A stretch of 50,665 nucleotides of DNA from Gracilaria caudata (GCA_030374735.1 JASCIV010000087.1:1-50665); one strand, 5' to 3'. Numbered from the stretch's first letter, positions 28,971 to 38,552 are shown. Numbers and translations are program-made. The notes: generated from the sequence alone by a model not told the origin.

Positions 28971-29768
28971 TCATGTGTCCAACTCGAGACTCACAATCGT
29001 TCCCTCAAGAATCGTTCTTATTCTAATAGGTTTAAATCCGGCACTGACTGCCATTTCCACGACCCTCTGATTGGAGTAACATCCTTTTGATAATACCGCG
29101 TTCGGCTTTGCGACGATATCCTGATAAGCTGCCACAAGGGGATTTGTGCTGACGGAGTGTTCTAGGAGAAGAATTCGCCCATTAGGTTTCACGAGTCGCC
29201 GCATTTCCTTTAAGACTTCTCTTGGGTTTTCATAAACGCAAAGACAAAAGGTATCAACAATTGTGTCGAAGGAAGAGTCCGGGAATCCGATCGAATCTGC
29301 GGCTGCTCTCGACAGAGAAACCGGAATTTCGTAGCGCTTTGATCTTTGAAGCGCTTTTGCTAGCATTGCAGAACTCAGGTCTATTCCAGTGAGAGATACA
29401 ACCCTCTTTGGGTCATAATATGGAATGTTAACTCCTGTGCCAATGCCAGTCTCTAGTACCCGACCAGACGCGCGAGAAAGAAGTTCAGAACGCAAATCTG
29501 TGAATCCGAGAAGATTTGTTAGGTAGTTAGACCCGTCGAGTTCGTCATATGTCTCTGCGAAATCATCATAGTCAGCCTGCTCAGAGTATCCCAAAAGGGA
29601 GCTTGGGAGAGAGAATAACCCATACAACACCTGACGTCGAGTCAGAGAGCATCTCACCATAGTTCGCTGAGTGTTGCCAGCAACCGTGTGCAGCGCCCTC
29701 AGAGAGAACTTGTGACGACTCACAAAAGAATATGAGGGTAAACGCACAAAAGAGAGAGCTCTATTCAT
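28971..29768 (-). CDS. Organelle-targeted class I SAM-dependent methyltransferase
   Basis: A 265-residue protein. The N-terminal 45 residues are Arg/Ser-rich without acidic residues (RLPSYSFVSRHKFSLRALHTV), as in a mitochondrial or plastid presequence. They are followed by TRRQVLYGLFSLPSSLLG, a twin arginine with a hydrophobic stretch. The methyltransferase fold shows motif I VLETGIGTGVN (residues 104-114), GIDLSSAML and the VLKEMRRLVKPNGRILLLEH segment typical of UbiE/OMS1/METTL7-like enzymes. The substrate is unknown; quinones, lipids and small thiols are all known for this group. It ends tail to tail with the coiled-coil gene. Confidence 0.8.
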   Translation of the reverse strand: MNRALSFVRLPSYSFVSRHKFSLRALHTVAGNTQRTMVRCSLTRRQVLYGLFSLPSSLLGYSEQADYDDFAETYDELDGSNYLTNLLGFTDLRSELLSRASGRVLETGIGTGVNIPYYDPKRVVSLTGIDLSSAMLAKALQRSKRYEIPVSLSRAAADSIGFPDSSFDTIVDTFCLCVYENPREVLKEMRRLVKPNGRILLLEHSVSTNPLVAAYQDIVAKPNAVLSKGCYSNQRVVEMAVSAGFKPIRIRTILEGTIVSLELDT

Positions 29769-30489
29769 CTTAGTGATCGGGTCATCGATGTTCCGAAAAC
29801 GTAGTTAGTTTGGCTTCAATAAACACGGGCACCGTGTTGAATCTATCGATTTCTCACTCAGGCGAATGATTTCGACGTCCAGATGTAATGAGGAGGAAGT
29901 CTCGAAAGAATCGCGATTGAATTTTGTCACAAAGGGTTAGCACCGCCCTCGAGGCTCGGGCTCTTGGATATCGTTTCCGCAATGTTCGACCATTGAATGT
30001 GATGCACACGTTCTTACTCTGCATTGAGATATTCTCTAGGGTGGTCAAAAAGCAGGAGGGAGATCCAAAATAATTCCACAAAAACGGTTCGACTTCGTCG
30101 TAACATCTTCTTCTTTTCTTCTTTTTATGAGCACATAAGCCTAATTGCAACTTATTGCGGAGCATCTTTGTCGAAAAAACTCTCTCGCACTAAAAAGGCC
30201 AACACATGTCGTAACATATTCAGTTGTCATAAACAACCCTGTTAAACTCCGACCGGACTGGTGGAGAAATGTATACAGACTTTGATTCAAGGTCAAAGAA
30301 ACGACGTGAGACGAACATGGAAAAATGCATAGAACGAAATTTCCCGTTTGCATTGGAACTCAAACTACAACGCCAATTGTGCTTGCTCGCGAGCTGAGCT
30401 CATCGTCAGTACCAAAAAAAAGCGGAAGAGTTTGAACTTGCAAAAAAGACTCTTGTTAATGTGTGAGTAGAAATAAACAGTTTATTTAT
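29769..30489. other. Intergenic region before the transposon
   Basis: About 720 bp upstream of the methyltransferase gene. The promoter should lie just right of 29768. Small open frames near 30024-30245 show no domain. The final 20 bp (AAATAAACAGTTTATTTAT) are a short inverted repeat directly abutting the transposon end. Confidence 0.45.
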
Positions 30490-31211
30490 CAGGGGTTGGT
30501 CGCAATCGATTGCTTGCGCAATCAATTGCAATCAAAGATTGCAATATCTGATTGCTTCCCTAGCGTCTGATTGCAATCGAATTGCTGGTAAACGATAGGA
30601 TTGCAATCCGATTGCAATTAGGGAAACGAATTGCTTCCTTATTACAAACTGCTGCTTGTTACGATGCGTGAGACGAAGAAGAAAGAGTACAATGCTCATT
30701 GCTCTCTTATAATGTTACCGTATCTTTAAGGTACCGCTATCACAGAACAATTTACTAATCAGCACTGCCAATGTGCGATCGAAATGGTAAACAGTCCCAC
30801 GTTTTCAATCTTCTGCAATCTTGCAGGTAGAGGTAGAACGCTTGTGGTCTATTGCGAACAATATATTGTTTCAGAATCACATGAAATCTACGCCTCAACT
30901 CTTTTAGGCAGTTTGTTTTTAAGCGTCAATGACAGGTTTTGGGACTCTGAGTTCATTCAGAAAGCTGTTTATCTTTTGGAGCAGAGTGAGGAACGTGTTT
31001 CTGCTTCATTCCGTAGTATTGTTATGAATTGATTAAGCAAAGTGTGTTGCGCATTGTTTTCTTGTGTCCGAGATTTGTGCGGATTGCAATCTGATTGCGA
31101 CGAAAGTCGATGATTGCAATCGCGATTGCGGCGAATGAAGAGAATTGCAATCAAGATTGGGATCTTGAGGGAGGATTGCAATCTGTTGCAATCCGATTGC
31201 ACCAACCCCTG
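30490..31211. mobile_element. Non-autonomous hAT-like element (MITE-like), 722 bp
   Basis: The two ends are inverted copies: both begin CAGGGGTTGGT when read inwards, continuing CGCAATCGATTGC on the left and GCAATCGGATTGC on the right. CAGGGG termini are typical of hAT transposons. Inside, the palindrome ATTGCAAT occurs nine times, five near the left end (30525, 30538, 30570, 30600, 30611) and four near the right (31083, 31113, 31144, 31175), and the centre has none. Subterminal motif arrays like this bind hAT transposase. No transposase is encoded, only an 82-residue frame. An exact 8-bp target duplication is not visible; AATAAAC occurs at 31212 on the right and at 30472 on the left, 11 bp from the end, so the left junction seems altered. 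The right end sits 12 bp from the stop of the pseudouridine synthase gene. Confidence 0.72.
30784..31032 (+). CDS. Small open frame inside the transposon
   Basis: An 82-residue frame from an ATG to TGA in the central, repeat-free part of the element. It reads like plausible protein (FWDSEFIQKAVYLLEQSEERV) but matches no transposase motif I know. It may be a remnant of captured sequence or of a transposase, or chance. Confidence 0.2.
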   Translation: MVNSPTFSIFCNLAGRGRTLVVYCEQYIVSESHEIYASTLLGSLFLSVNDRFWDSEFIQKAVYLLEQSEERVSASFRSIVMN

Positions 31212-31223
31212 AATAAACTTGGT

Positions 31224-32192
31224 TCAACCTGCCACCTCCCCAAGAATACATTTTACAAGTTTCATTTCTTCGTCGTTCAAAAGCAAAGAGTCACCAGGTT
31301 CATTCAAACCTTCTAGAGTCACTCCCATGAATTCAACCCTATGAATCTTTGTGACCGTGTGTCCTAAAGCGCCAAACATCTTCCGTATTTGCCTGTTTCG
31401 CCCTTCATGCAGTGAAATGACCAAACCTTTGCGCTTTCTTGTAATCTCACAGGGTAATGTTGCCGACACGCGTTTTATACTTTTGCCTCCACTCCTTCTA
31501 TACTCCGTTGTAATAATTATTCCTTCTCGCAACTTCACTAGATCCTCTTCTGGTACAAAGCGGTCCGTAGAAACCTCATATGTTTTGGTACAACCTTGCG
31601 AAGCCCCCAAAACCGCGTTCGGAAGGCGGCCGTCAGATGTAAGAAGAATCAAACCTGTAGAAGACTCATCCAAACGCCCAACGGGGAAAAGTCTATCCGG
31701 AATGCCAGGAAGCTTCACCTCTTGAACAATGTTGTTTTGATATGATTTATCGGTTGTACAGAGAACATCAGCACGTTTCCAGTGTTTCACGTAGTAGAAG
31801 CTTTTTGTCTTTCTTTTTGTAGTAAGACGCTCCCAGTCCACACATTCACCATCCAATGTGACCAAATCTCCTGGCAATACGCGAGTTCCTTGCACTGCGA
31901 GATTTCCGTTTACCTTGACACGATTATTTCGAATGAACTCATCGGACTCTCTTCTCGATGCGAAGCTCGTAAAACACTTGTTTAAGCGAATACCTTCTGA
32001 TTTCAGTTCCTGAGAGGTTTCTCGGCTTTCATGGACAGCCGAAACGCTTGGCGTATGTCGAACAAATGAAGTCCCATTAGCCAGGGCGCTTCGTGGCTGC
32101 GACTGCCCATGTATAGGACTACATATCCTTTTACCGATGAAGCCTTTGGAATAAAACCGAACCGGTGCACCAGATACCCAGGCGAAGTTCAT
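31224..32192 (-). CDS. RsuA/RluB-type RNA pseudouridine synthase, organelle-targeted
   Basis: A 322-residue protein from the ATG at 32192. The frame is open further upstream with only non-ATG starts. The first 50 residues are Arg/Ser-rich and fit an organellar presequence. An S4 RNA-binding domain lies at about 68-115 (IRLNKCFTSFASRRESDEFI to LPGDLVTLDG). The catalytic domain has VGRLDESSTGLILLTSDG with catalytic Asp 175, and HEGRNRQIRKMFGALGHTV near the end, both diagnostic of the RsuA/RluB/RluE/RluF family. Such enzymes isomerise uridines in rRNA, so the likely target is plastid or mitochondrial rRNA. Its 3' end abuts the transposon, which may supply its termination signals. Confidence 0.9.
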   Translation of the reverse strand: MNFAWVSGAPVRFYSKGFIGKRICSPIHGQSQPRSALANGTSFVRHTPSVSAVHESRETSQELKSEGIRLNKCFTSFASRRESDEFIRNNRVKVNGNLAVQGTRVLPGDLVTLDGECVDWERLTTKRKTKSFYYVKHWKRADVLCTTDKSYQNNIVQEVKLPGIPDRLFPVGRLDESSTGLILLTSDGRLPNAVLGASQGCTKTYEVSTDRFVPEEDLVKLREGIIITTEYRRSGGKSIKRVSATLPCEITRKRKGLVISLHEGRNRQIRKMFGALGHTVTKIHRVEFMGVTLEGLNEPGDSLLLNDEEMKLVKCILGEVAG

Positions 32193-33781
32193 GCTCTCAG
32201 CATTGCTTTGAAACACCAAGCGCCAACGGATAAAATTCTTCGATCCCGAAGTATCTCTTGTAACACCACGTTTAGAGAACCGTATCGCTCTTAAGAGTTT
32301 AGGAACTCCTGCGCCTCGAATAAGCACAATTCGCTCAGGACTATGTATGCAAGCAGGAGGTCGGGAGGTCGCATGACATGGTCACTTGACAAACCAATCC
32401 GAAGCATGGCAACAAGAGTTGACTGTACACGTGTGTCGTACTCAACGCATTTGCGTTCAGGAATGTTAGCTTCCCGCCGGTCCAGAAGTGGTAGAAATCT
32501 CGACGCTCCAAGGTTTAAGGGTCAAGTTCATCTCATGTCATAGCTTCATCGCTTGAAGGCCTAGTTAATGAAAACCAAGTGCTGCGTCAGCGGAAGATGG
32601 CCCCTGCCTAGTCAATGTTGACGATGCTGGGTGAATGCTACAAGGTGTTGAGTACTTATTTGAAGAAATTTGGCAGCACTGCACAAACACACTGGAAGCA
32701 GACCCTGCATGAGCCGAAAGAACACGGCGGAAACTGCCCATATACCCCTCGAGGGTTTAGGAATAAGTATTGTAAAGCGGCTGGGTTCAAAGAAGCACGC
32801 CCGACGAGCCCACCCTTTTCTTGCCTCGAAGAAATCGACAAATTCAGAACTGTTTTAATGGGGTTCTTGGTTTTCTAGTGTTGCGCATTTTGTTTTGAAG
32901 AGAACGCTTCTAGAAGTAATATGAAGAAGTTTTGAACAACACGCCAGGAATAACTGACATTGGAGGAAATTACTCCAGCTATTGATGCTCGATGTATGTG
33001 AACGGAGAATAAGCAAAGCAAATCAGCATCAACATCATCATCATCAAGAAATTCTACCGCTGGGAAATATTGAATATTCAACACACACCATCGTTACGTG
33101 TGGAAGCTACTGGTCTTGCGCCCTGACGAGCGATGGAGACAAACTCGTCAGAGTACTCTGACTGTCTTCCGGTAAGTTCTCTCTCGTGCTGCTAGGCAAG
33201 AAACGCTGAAGTTGAGTCCTATGGAATGAAAAGCGGGTCAGCAGAAGGACGGGTCAGCAGAAGGAGAAGAAAGTCTGACGGACAAGTTTGGTCCGCGGGT
33301 CCATTGCATGAAACGCTTTAAATGGATAATTGAAACATTTTTTGCCTCCGTTTTCTAACTTCGTATCCATCCTTGTGCCGCTTCGGAATCCCACATCTCT
33401 TATTGTGAGATATGTGTCGTTCCTACTTAGATGCTGCCAGCCTGCAAACGGTATCGGTTTCGTATCGAACGTAGACGTTGTAATCCTGGTCAGAATTCCA
33501 GACCGCTCGATCTGCAAGGTATGGCATATAGAACAATGCTGCGGAAGTGAAACACTTTTCTTCCTAAGCACGAAGCCTGATTCGAGAAGTTTGCGATCGA
33601 ACAGTCCGCCTCCGCGTTCTCAAGAAACCCATCAATTAAACAAGCGTCGCTTCTCTCAAATCTACCGTTGCAATCTTACCGTGTTTCACCACTGCGCAAG
33701 ACTTCCACTTCGGATTCCTTTTGGAAGTGCAGCTGGCTCTCAGTCTGTAAGAGCTTCGCACTACTCGTATTTTCAACAACT
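32193..33781. other. Divergent intergenic region
   Basis: About 1.6 kb between the pseudouridine synthase (minus) and the FAM185A-like gene (plus). Short open frames exist (32615-32878 plus, 33254-33571 minus) without recognisable features. A two-copy 16-bp tandem repeat lies at 33234. No RNA gene was seen. Confidence 0.45.
33234..33265. repeat. Two-copy 16-bp tandem repeat
   Basis: Two adjacent copies of CGGGTCAGCAGAAGGA in a non-coding region. Function unknown; probably a recent local duplication. Confidence 0.8.
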
Positions 33782-34846
33782 ATGATGAATACTTCTGGAG
33801 TATTTCGATCTGCGTTTCGAATCGCACAGCGCCAGATCCATGTTCAAAGCTGGCGACTTTCGAGTGCGCCGCATGGATCGCTAAGAATTACGATTCCCTT
33901 CGCTTGCAATTTAAGCATATCACCATTGGACCCCCATCAGTCGGACTGGACGCAAACAAATGTTCACCTCCACATTCCTACTTCAGCAGATCTGAGTGAA
34001 ACGGATGCAAGAAGCGTTGCGAATAAACTCGCGATACGTGCTACTGAAGAATCAGATGACAGAACATCAGCTCGTATTGAAGCATATGCTTTGCAGAGCG
34101 GTCATGAGGATGAGAGTTTGCTGGTCACCCATACGCCGGAGCTGCGAGTCGAAATCCCAGGGTTGCACAACCTGTGGATTGAGTTAGCTGATGGAAGTCT
34201 ACGTTTGCGCGACACAATCGAAGGCGATTTGCGCGTTAGTTCGAAGAAGGCAAATATCCACGTTAACAAGTTGCGAAGCACAAGTGCAAGCATTAAAACG
34301 AGGGATGGGAACGTTGCGGCGCGCATCTTGCAAGGCAATGTGAACATAGAGTCTCAAACCGGCGGCGTGAAGCTTACAAGGGCGCAGGGAAATGACATAA
34401 AGGTACAAAGTGGTGCTTCAATCACGGCGGGGTCGTTGTACGGTGGACGCTTGACTCTTAGAAGTGGCAGTGCATTGTATGCCGATGCCATGCATGGAGA
34501 AGCAGACGTACAAGCAAGAGGAGCTGTAATATCAGCTCTACAAGGAAGTTTGAGATTGAAAAGCAAAGGTGATGTGCGTCTTACACTGGCTGATGCAGAC
34601 ACGGAGCTAATCGACGTCGACGCTGAAGGAGCCGTGCATCTAGGTGTTCAAAAGGGCCTAGCGGCCAGTTTTGATATAAAGGCGGACAGTGTTTGTGATG
34701 AAGTCGGAATATTACACAATATTGAGTCCGGAGTCAATTGCGACGGACAGAAGTGCTCTGTGCGGATTAAGGCTACAAGGAGCGTTACATTGCGCGATGA
34801 GCAGTGGGCAGGAAGGATGCTGGGGCTTGCTTCTGCCCGAAGCTAG
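33782..34846 (+). CDS. FAM185A-like (DUF4097-type) beta-helical protein
   Basis: A 354-residue protein from the ATG at 33782. Residues 1-30 (MMNTSGVFRSAFRIAQRQIH) look like a mitochondrial presequence. The body is a succession of short beta-strand repeats such as GDLRVSSKKANIHVNKLRS, ASIKTRDGNVAARILQGNVN and GSLRLKSKGDVRLTLADAD, the layout of the DUF4097 adhesin-like fold found in bacterial proteins and in animal FAM185A. The molecular function of that family is unknown. The MND1 gene follows on the same strand, with 279 bp between stop and start. Confidence 0.65.
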   Translation: MMNTSGVFRSAFRIAQRQIHVQSWRLSSAPHGSLRITIPFACNLSISPLDPHQSDWTQTNVHLHIPTSADLSETDARSVANKLAIRATEESDDRTSARIEAYALQSGHEDESLLVTHTPELRVEIPGLHNLWIELADGSLRLRDTIEGDLRVSSKKANIHVNKLRSTSASIKTRDGNVAARILQGNVNIESQTGGVKLTRAQGNDIKVQSGASITAGSLYGGRLTLRSGSALYADAMHGEADVQARGAVISALQGSLRLKSKGDVRLTLADADTELIDVDAEGAVHLGVQKGLAASFDIKADSVCDEVGILHNIESGVNCDGQKCSVRIKATRSVTLRDEQWAGRMLGLASARS

Positions 34847-35014
34847 ACCGCGGAATCTGAACAAACGGGTCAAGACAAGTCATCCTGAAAGAGCTCGGCA
34901 CGGAACTAAATCCCACAGCTCGACCTAACCCTTTACATGTGGCTCACCAGAAAAAATAGAAATGGGTTTGGCGCCATTTTGCGGAAAGCATTGCAGGCTT
35001 TCCAGTAGCCTTGG

Positions 35015-35034
35015 CCTTCGTAGTACAAGGGTAC
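35015..35034 (+). promoter_or_regulatory. Candidate promoter motif before MND1
   Basis: CCTTCGTA followed directly by GTACAAGGGTAC, 92 bp before the MND1 start codon. It is a variant of the recurrent TACGAAGGTA motif in reverse orientation. Function is inferred. Confidence 0.3.
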
Positions 35035-35125
35035 TCGACCAAACGAAAACGAGGTGTCGCTAACTGCAAGTCCATTCTTCTCCAGGGCCTGTCTTTGCGG
35101 TCATTGCTCCATCTTCCTTGACAGT

Positions 35126-35746
35126 ATGGCTCCCAGAAAGGGGCTCTCATTCGACGAGAAACGTGATCGACTTATGGAGCTCTTCACGGAGACTGCCGAA
35201 TTCTTCACACTTAAGGAACTCGAGAAGATTGCCCCGAAAAGGAAGGGAATCGTTTCGCAGTCTGTGAAAGAGGTCCTTCAGAGTCTTGTGGACGATGATA
35301 TGGTAAACACTGACAAGTGCGGTGTTCAAACCGTATTTTGGTGTCTGCCCAGTGAAGCCTCCCAGAAAAGGAAGGCAAAGTTGGAGTATGTCAAGGAACA
35401 GATAAAGGTGAAGACGAAAGAGCAAGCGCAGCTAACGAAACAAGTCGATCAACTGAACATCGGGCGTGAGGATACTGAAGAAAGACAAGGCCTCCTTGCT
35501 GAGCTCGAAAAGTTGCGGAATAAGCGAAACGAGTATGACCGGCGACTTGAACATTTTGCAGAGTTTGATCCTGAGGAAATGGAGCGTCTCAGAGAGCGAA
35601 CAAAAGTAGCTCGAGAGTGTGCAAATCGGTGGGTGGATAACATCTTTAACTGCCAATCTTGGGCAGTTAAGAAATTTTTTATGGACAAACGTGACTTTAA
35701 CAAGCAGTTTGGAATCCCCGAAGAACTTGACTACATTGAGGGATGA
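35126..35746 (+). CDS. MND1: Meiotic nuclear division protein 1 (MND1)
   Basis: A 206-residue protein, the usual length for MND1. The ATG at 35126 gives MAPRKGLSFDEKRDRLMELF, which matches the conserved family start; the in-frame extension upstream is not conserved. Residues 15-76 form the winged-helix DNA-binding part (FFTLKELEKIAPKRKGIVSQ, VKEVLQSLVDDDMV), residues 80-180 a coiled coil, and the end has the conserved WVDNIFNCQSWAVKKF helix. MND1 pairs with HOP2 to stimulate DMC1/RAD51 strand exchange in meiosis. Its presence implies a meiotic programme in this organism. HOP2 is not in the window. A CCTTGACAG sequence just before the ATG looks like a 3' splice site, so a 5' UTR intron is possible. 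Confidence 0.95.
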   Translation: MAPRKGLSFDEKRDRLMELFTETAEFFTLKELEKIAPKRKGIVSQSVKEVLQSLVDDDMVNTDKCGVQTVFWCLPSEASQKRKAKLEYVKEQIKVKTKEQAQLTKQVDQLNIGREDTEERQGLLAELEKLRNKRNEYDRRLEHFAEFDPEEMERLRERTKVARECANRWVDNIFNCQSWAVKKFFMDKRDFNKQFGIPEELDYIEG

Positions 35747-36401
35747 GAATTTATCGTAGGAAGCAATTGGAGGGGCATTCAAGAATGCAAGAGGGTCAGA
35801 CTGTAATCACGGACCCAACTATCACTATGTTGACCAAGGCAGCCGGGACAGTCCCACCGAAAGAAGTGAAACCGTTAAGGACTGTTTCGAAGTACTCTGC
35901 GCGAGTTCACTACACAGGTATACGTTTACACCCATCACATTAGATCCAGATTGGCAGAAGACATTCCTTTCCTCCGCAGGCTCTCCACCGGTAGAGCAGG
36001 TTATTCCCAGTTCAAGAGTATTTGAGAGCCTTGCATGCAATCTCATGCTTCCGTTCTGGCGGCACCTGGGTAAAAGGGTTGCGGTTTGGACTTGTCACGA
36101 TTTCTGGCGCGTCATGTTTTGTTGAGAAGTCTTGCACACTCGTGACGTGGGAGGCTTTCTTTGTCGTTTTTTGATAGTAGCTTTTGTTCTACTGTATCAC
36201 TGCTGGATTAGAGATCTAGTGGTCCCGATGTTAACGGCTGGACCGCTATAGTGTAAGATTAACTATCTTGCCCGATCAGCGGGAAAACGTAGTGGGCTGA
36301 ACGTAAGTTCGCTTATACGGGATTTGCAAACTAAAAATGTATTGCTATCAATACTTCGCTCGCGGTGTAAAAGGTATTCTAGGGCGATTCTGGTGTCGTT
36401 T

Positions 36402-37154
36402 ATGAGAATCTCACATTATGATTTCTTCATTGACAAAGTCTACAAAGCGAATTACGTTGTCCCTCAATGGTTTGTAGACTTTATCGTGGAAAGCAACAAA
36501 CCTATTGTGCCAAGCTTTGCGTCAGTGTCTTGTTCTTTTGGAAATCGAGAATCAGCGTCAGGGACCGGCTTAAGAACTTTTGGCGGAAAGTCTTGGATCA
36601 AGCGAACCAAGCCTAGAGTCCAAGTGAGTATGTGATTATATTAAACTTCTCCGCCAACCACCCATCTTCTCATCATCCGTTTTGCATGGAACAGTTATAA
36701 AGAATTTCATGATATCTTTCGGATTGACGAGGTAGGTAGGATTCTTTTCGAAGAGCATGAGCTGCAAAAGAACAGTTCTTTCAATTGCTTGTCATATGTT
36801 GACGGGGTTTTCTCGGACTCTCAATTTGGTCGCAAATAGCAAGCAGCGGGGATGCATTGTCAGCGAAGTCAGTTTGATTAGCATCACGGAGCTTCTCCAG
36901 TTGCATTCTTCTTCGTTTGACATGTCACTTGGCGATTCCTTTTTGACAAACCACAGGCGTTTGCCGACTTTATGATTTTATCTGTTGGAGTCAAGTGCCT
37001 TCAAATTGGACCAAGGTCTCACGCTGATACTGATAATCTGGGAAGTGATTGGTGGTATTCTTTTATGGAGTTGTGGTGTCCGAGAAGTTTCTCACACGCA
37101 AGAATACTGGAACGTCTGTTTTCTTCCATGCCGGTCACGTTCGAAATCGATTAG
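36402..37154 (+). pseudogene. Chain of open fragments: possible multi-exon or decayed gene
   Basis: Four protein-like fragments follow each other on the plus strand in different frames. One starts at an ATG near 36402 (FFIDKVYKANYVVPQWFVDF) and ends at a GTGAGT donor-like site near 36623. One covers about 36695-36840 (YKEFHDIFRIDEVGRILFEE). One covers about 36860-36975, and one covers 36957-37154 (DTDNLGSDWWYSFMELWCPR). The second is preceded by a GGAACAG acceptor-like site, but the phases of the first two do not match at these sites. It may be a spliced gene whose boundaries I misplace, or a decayed gene. The family is not recognised. Confidence 0.22.
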
Positions 37155-37238
37155 AGGATTACATGTTCATTTTTGAGGAGCGCAAGGGCTGACGTACTAT
37201 ATCCATCGAAATGCATTCACAATCCTGTTCACAAAGAG

Positions 37239-37246
37239 TATAAAAG
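37239..37246 (+). promoter_or_regulatory. TATA box, TATAAAAG
   Basis: TATAAAAGGGG begins 131 bp upstream of the ATG of the orphan gene at 37370, a sensible distance for a short leader. A TATAAAAGG also precedes the ZIP gene, so a TATA element may be in use in this genome. Confidence 0.5.
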
Positions 37247-37369
37247 GGGAAGGTTGAAGGCTGCTCGAGGTTGGCTTAAGGTTCAACACGCCAAGCACAT
37301 CAATCACTCAACAATTTTGCAAAACGGCGTTTAGAAGAAGAAGGAATCGAGATAGAGAACTCGATCAAC

Positions 37370-38164
37370 ATGGACATGGCCAACGACTTGATGGCCATTT
37401 TAAACCCGGAGGCGGCGAGGAAGTTACCCGTGGAGAGATATGAGGGTGAGGCAGGTGTCCAAAGTGGGGACAACGACAGGGATGCAGGGAATCTGAGGTT
37501 TGGAGGGACCGAAGAAAGCCAAAGCATCCCCCCCGCAGTGCAATGGACACCGCCGAAATCCTTTCACTTCCTTGGGCAGAAGATAATGGAATTCATGAAG
37601 TCGGTACCTGGTCGCGTGGGACGAAGTGTGGCGGGCTGCTTTGGGAGGCCTCGCGAGATGAATGGTGATGGAGACTGCCTGAAGGAAGAGCGGGAAGCAG
37701 GCCTTAATGTGCCAGAGGGGGGCGCGGCAGAGTGGAGTCCAGACATGGACCCCGCTGTGGTGGGTTTTTATGATCTTTCCAGTGAACCCCACTTCGATTA
37801 TTCTCGTCTAGAACGCCAGAGTGAGGAAGCCTGGTATGAATTCGAAGAATGGTGGGCCTCGTTTTTGGAGCCACTAGCCGTTATCACCGTGGACGACAGT
37901 GATTTCCTGGATCTACTTCTGCTAGAGGAAATGGGGGATGGAACAGTTTCCGAAGCTTCCAGAGCTGATTCATCTCACTCTGGTGTGCAACTGAGTCGTG
38001 AGGCCAGCAGAGATGGGTGGGAGGCAAGCCTGGAGGAACTCTTCTGGGGTACGTTGCCCGCTGTCCAGAAAGGGAGGGTGGCCCGAGAGGTAGAACGGCT
38101 AGAAAACGCCATGAAAGCAAAGCAAATGGAAAGGGCATTCACCAACCATGCCTACCGAAAGTAA
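37370..38164 (+). CDS. Orphan acidic protein, unidentified
   Basis: A 264-residue single-exon frame with an ATG, behind a TATA box. The protein is acidic with a Trp/Glu-rich segment (EEAWYEFEEWWASFLEPLAV) and an aspartate-rich DDSDFLDLLLLEE stretch. There is no signal peptide, membrane span or known motif. The coding strand is purine-rich, with many GGAGG and GGGG runs, unlike neighbouring genes, which may mean recent transfer, a lineage-specific gene or an unusual constraint. A clear promoter element and an uninterrupted frame argue that it is expressed. Confidence 0.5.
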   Translation: MDMANDLMAILNPEAARKLPVERYEGEAGVQSGDNDRDAGNLRFGGTEESQSIPPAVQWTPPKSFHFLGQKIMEFMKSVPGRVGRSVAGCFGRPREMNGDGDCLKEEREAGLNVPEGGAAEWSPDMDPAVVGFYDLSSEPHFDYSRLERQSEEAWYEFEEWWASFLEPLAVITVDDSDFLDLLLLEEMGDGTVSEASRADSSHSGVQLSREASRDGWEASLEELFWGTLPAVQKGRVAREVERLENAMKAKQMERAFTNHAYRK

Positions 38165-38531
38165 ACGAATGTTAACCATATGCAGGATCTTGTGATGTGC
38201 ACGACACATCTGCTCTGACTTATCGCACAACTCGAGCCCTCTCGTTACTGGTAAAGAACAAGAATTACAGCAGCATCAAGATACCGATCTGAAACTATTC
38301 GTACACCATCCGGACACAGTTCAATCGATGCTGCCAATCCCGAAATACCACTAGTGCTGAAGATCTTTTATGACCTTGTAGCCAGAGTGCGTGATGCCGC
38401 TGCTAAAGCACTCGCATCGACGACGTCGCTTCGAAGCAGACGTTTTGCGATCCGAAATGTTGACCAGTAAGCGAGGAAGTCGGTGGACAGAGCTACGTGC
38501 TGATCATTTCTTCCGAAGCTCGAGAAAGAGC

Positions 38532-38552
38532 GAGAGAGAGAGAGAGAGAGAG
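38532..38552. repeat. AG dinucleotide microsatellite
   Basis: About 10.5 uninterrupted GA units in non-coding DNA. Confidence 0.9.

Larger units (their letters stand above)
35747..37369. other. Gene-poor region with fragmentary open frames
   Basis: About 1.6 kb between MND1 and the orphan gene. It contains a run of short open frames on the plus strand at 36400-37154 (listed separately) and, at the right end, a TATA box for the orphan gene. I see no repeat or RNA gene. Confidence 0.45.
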
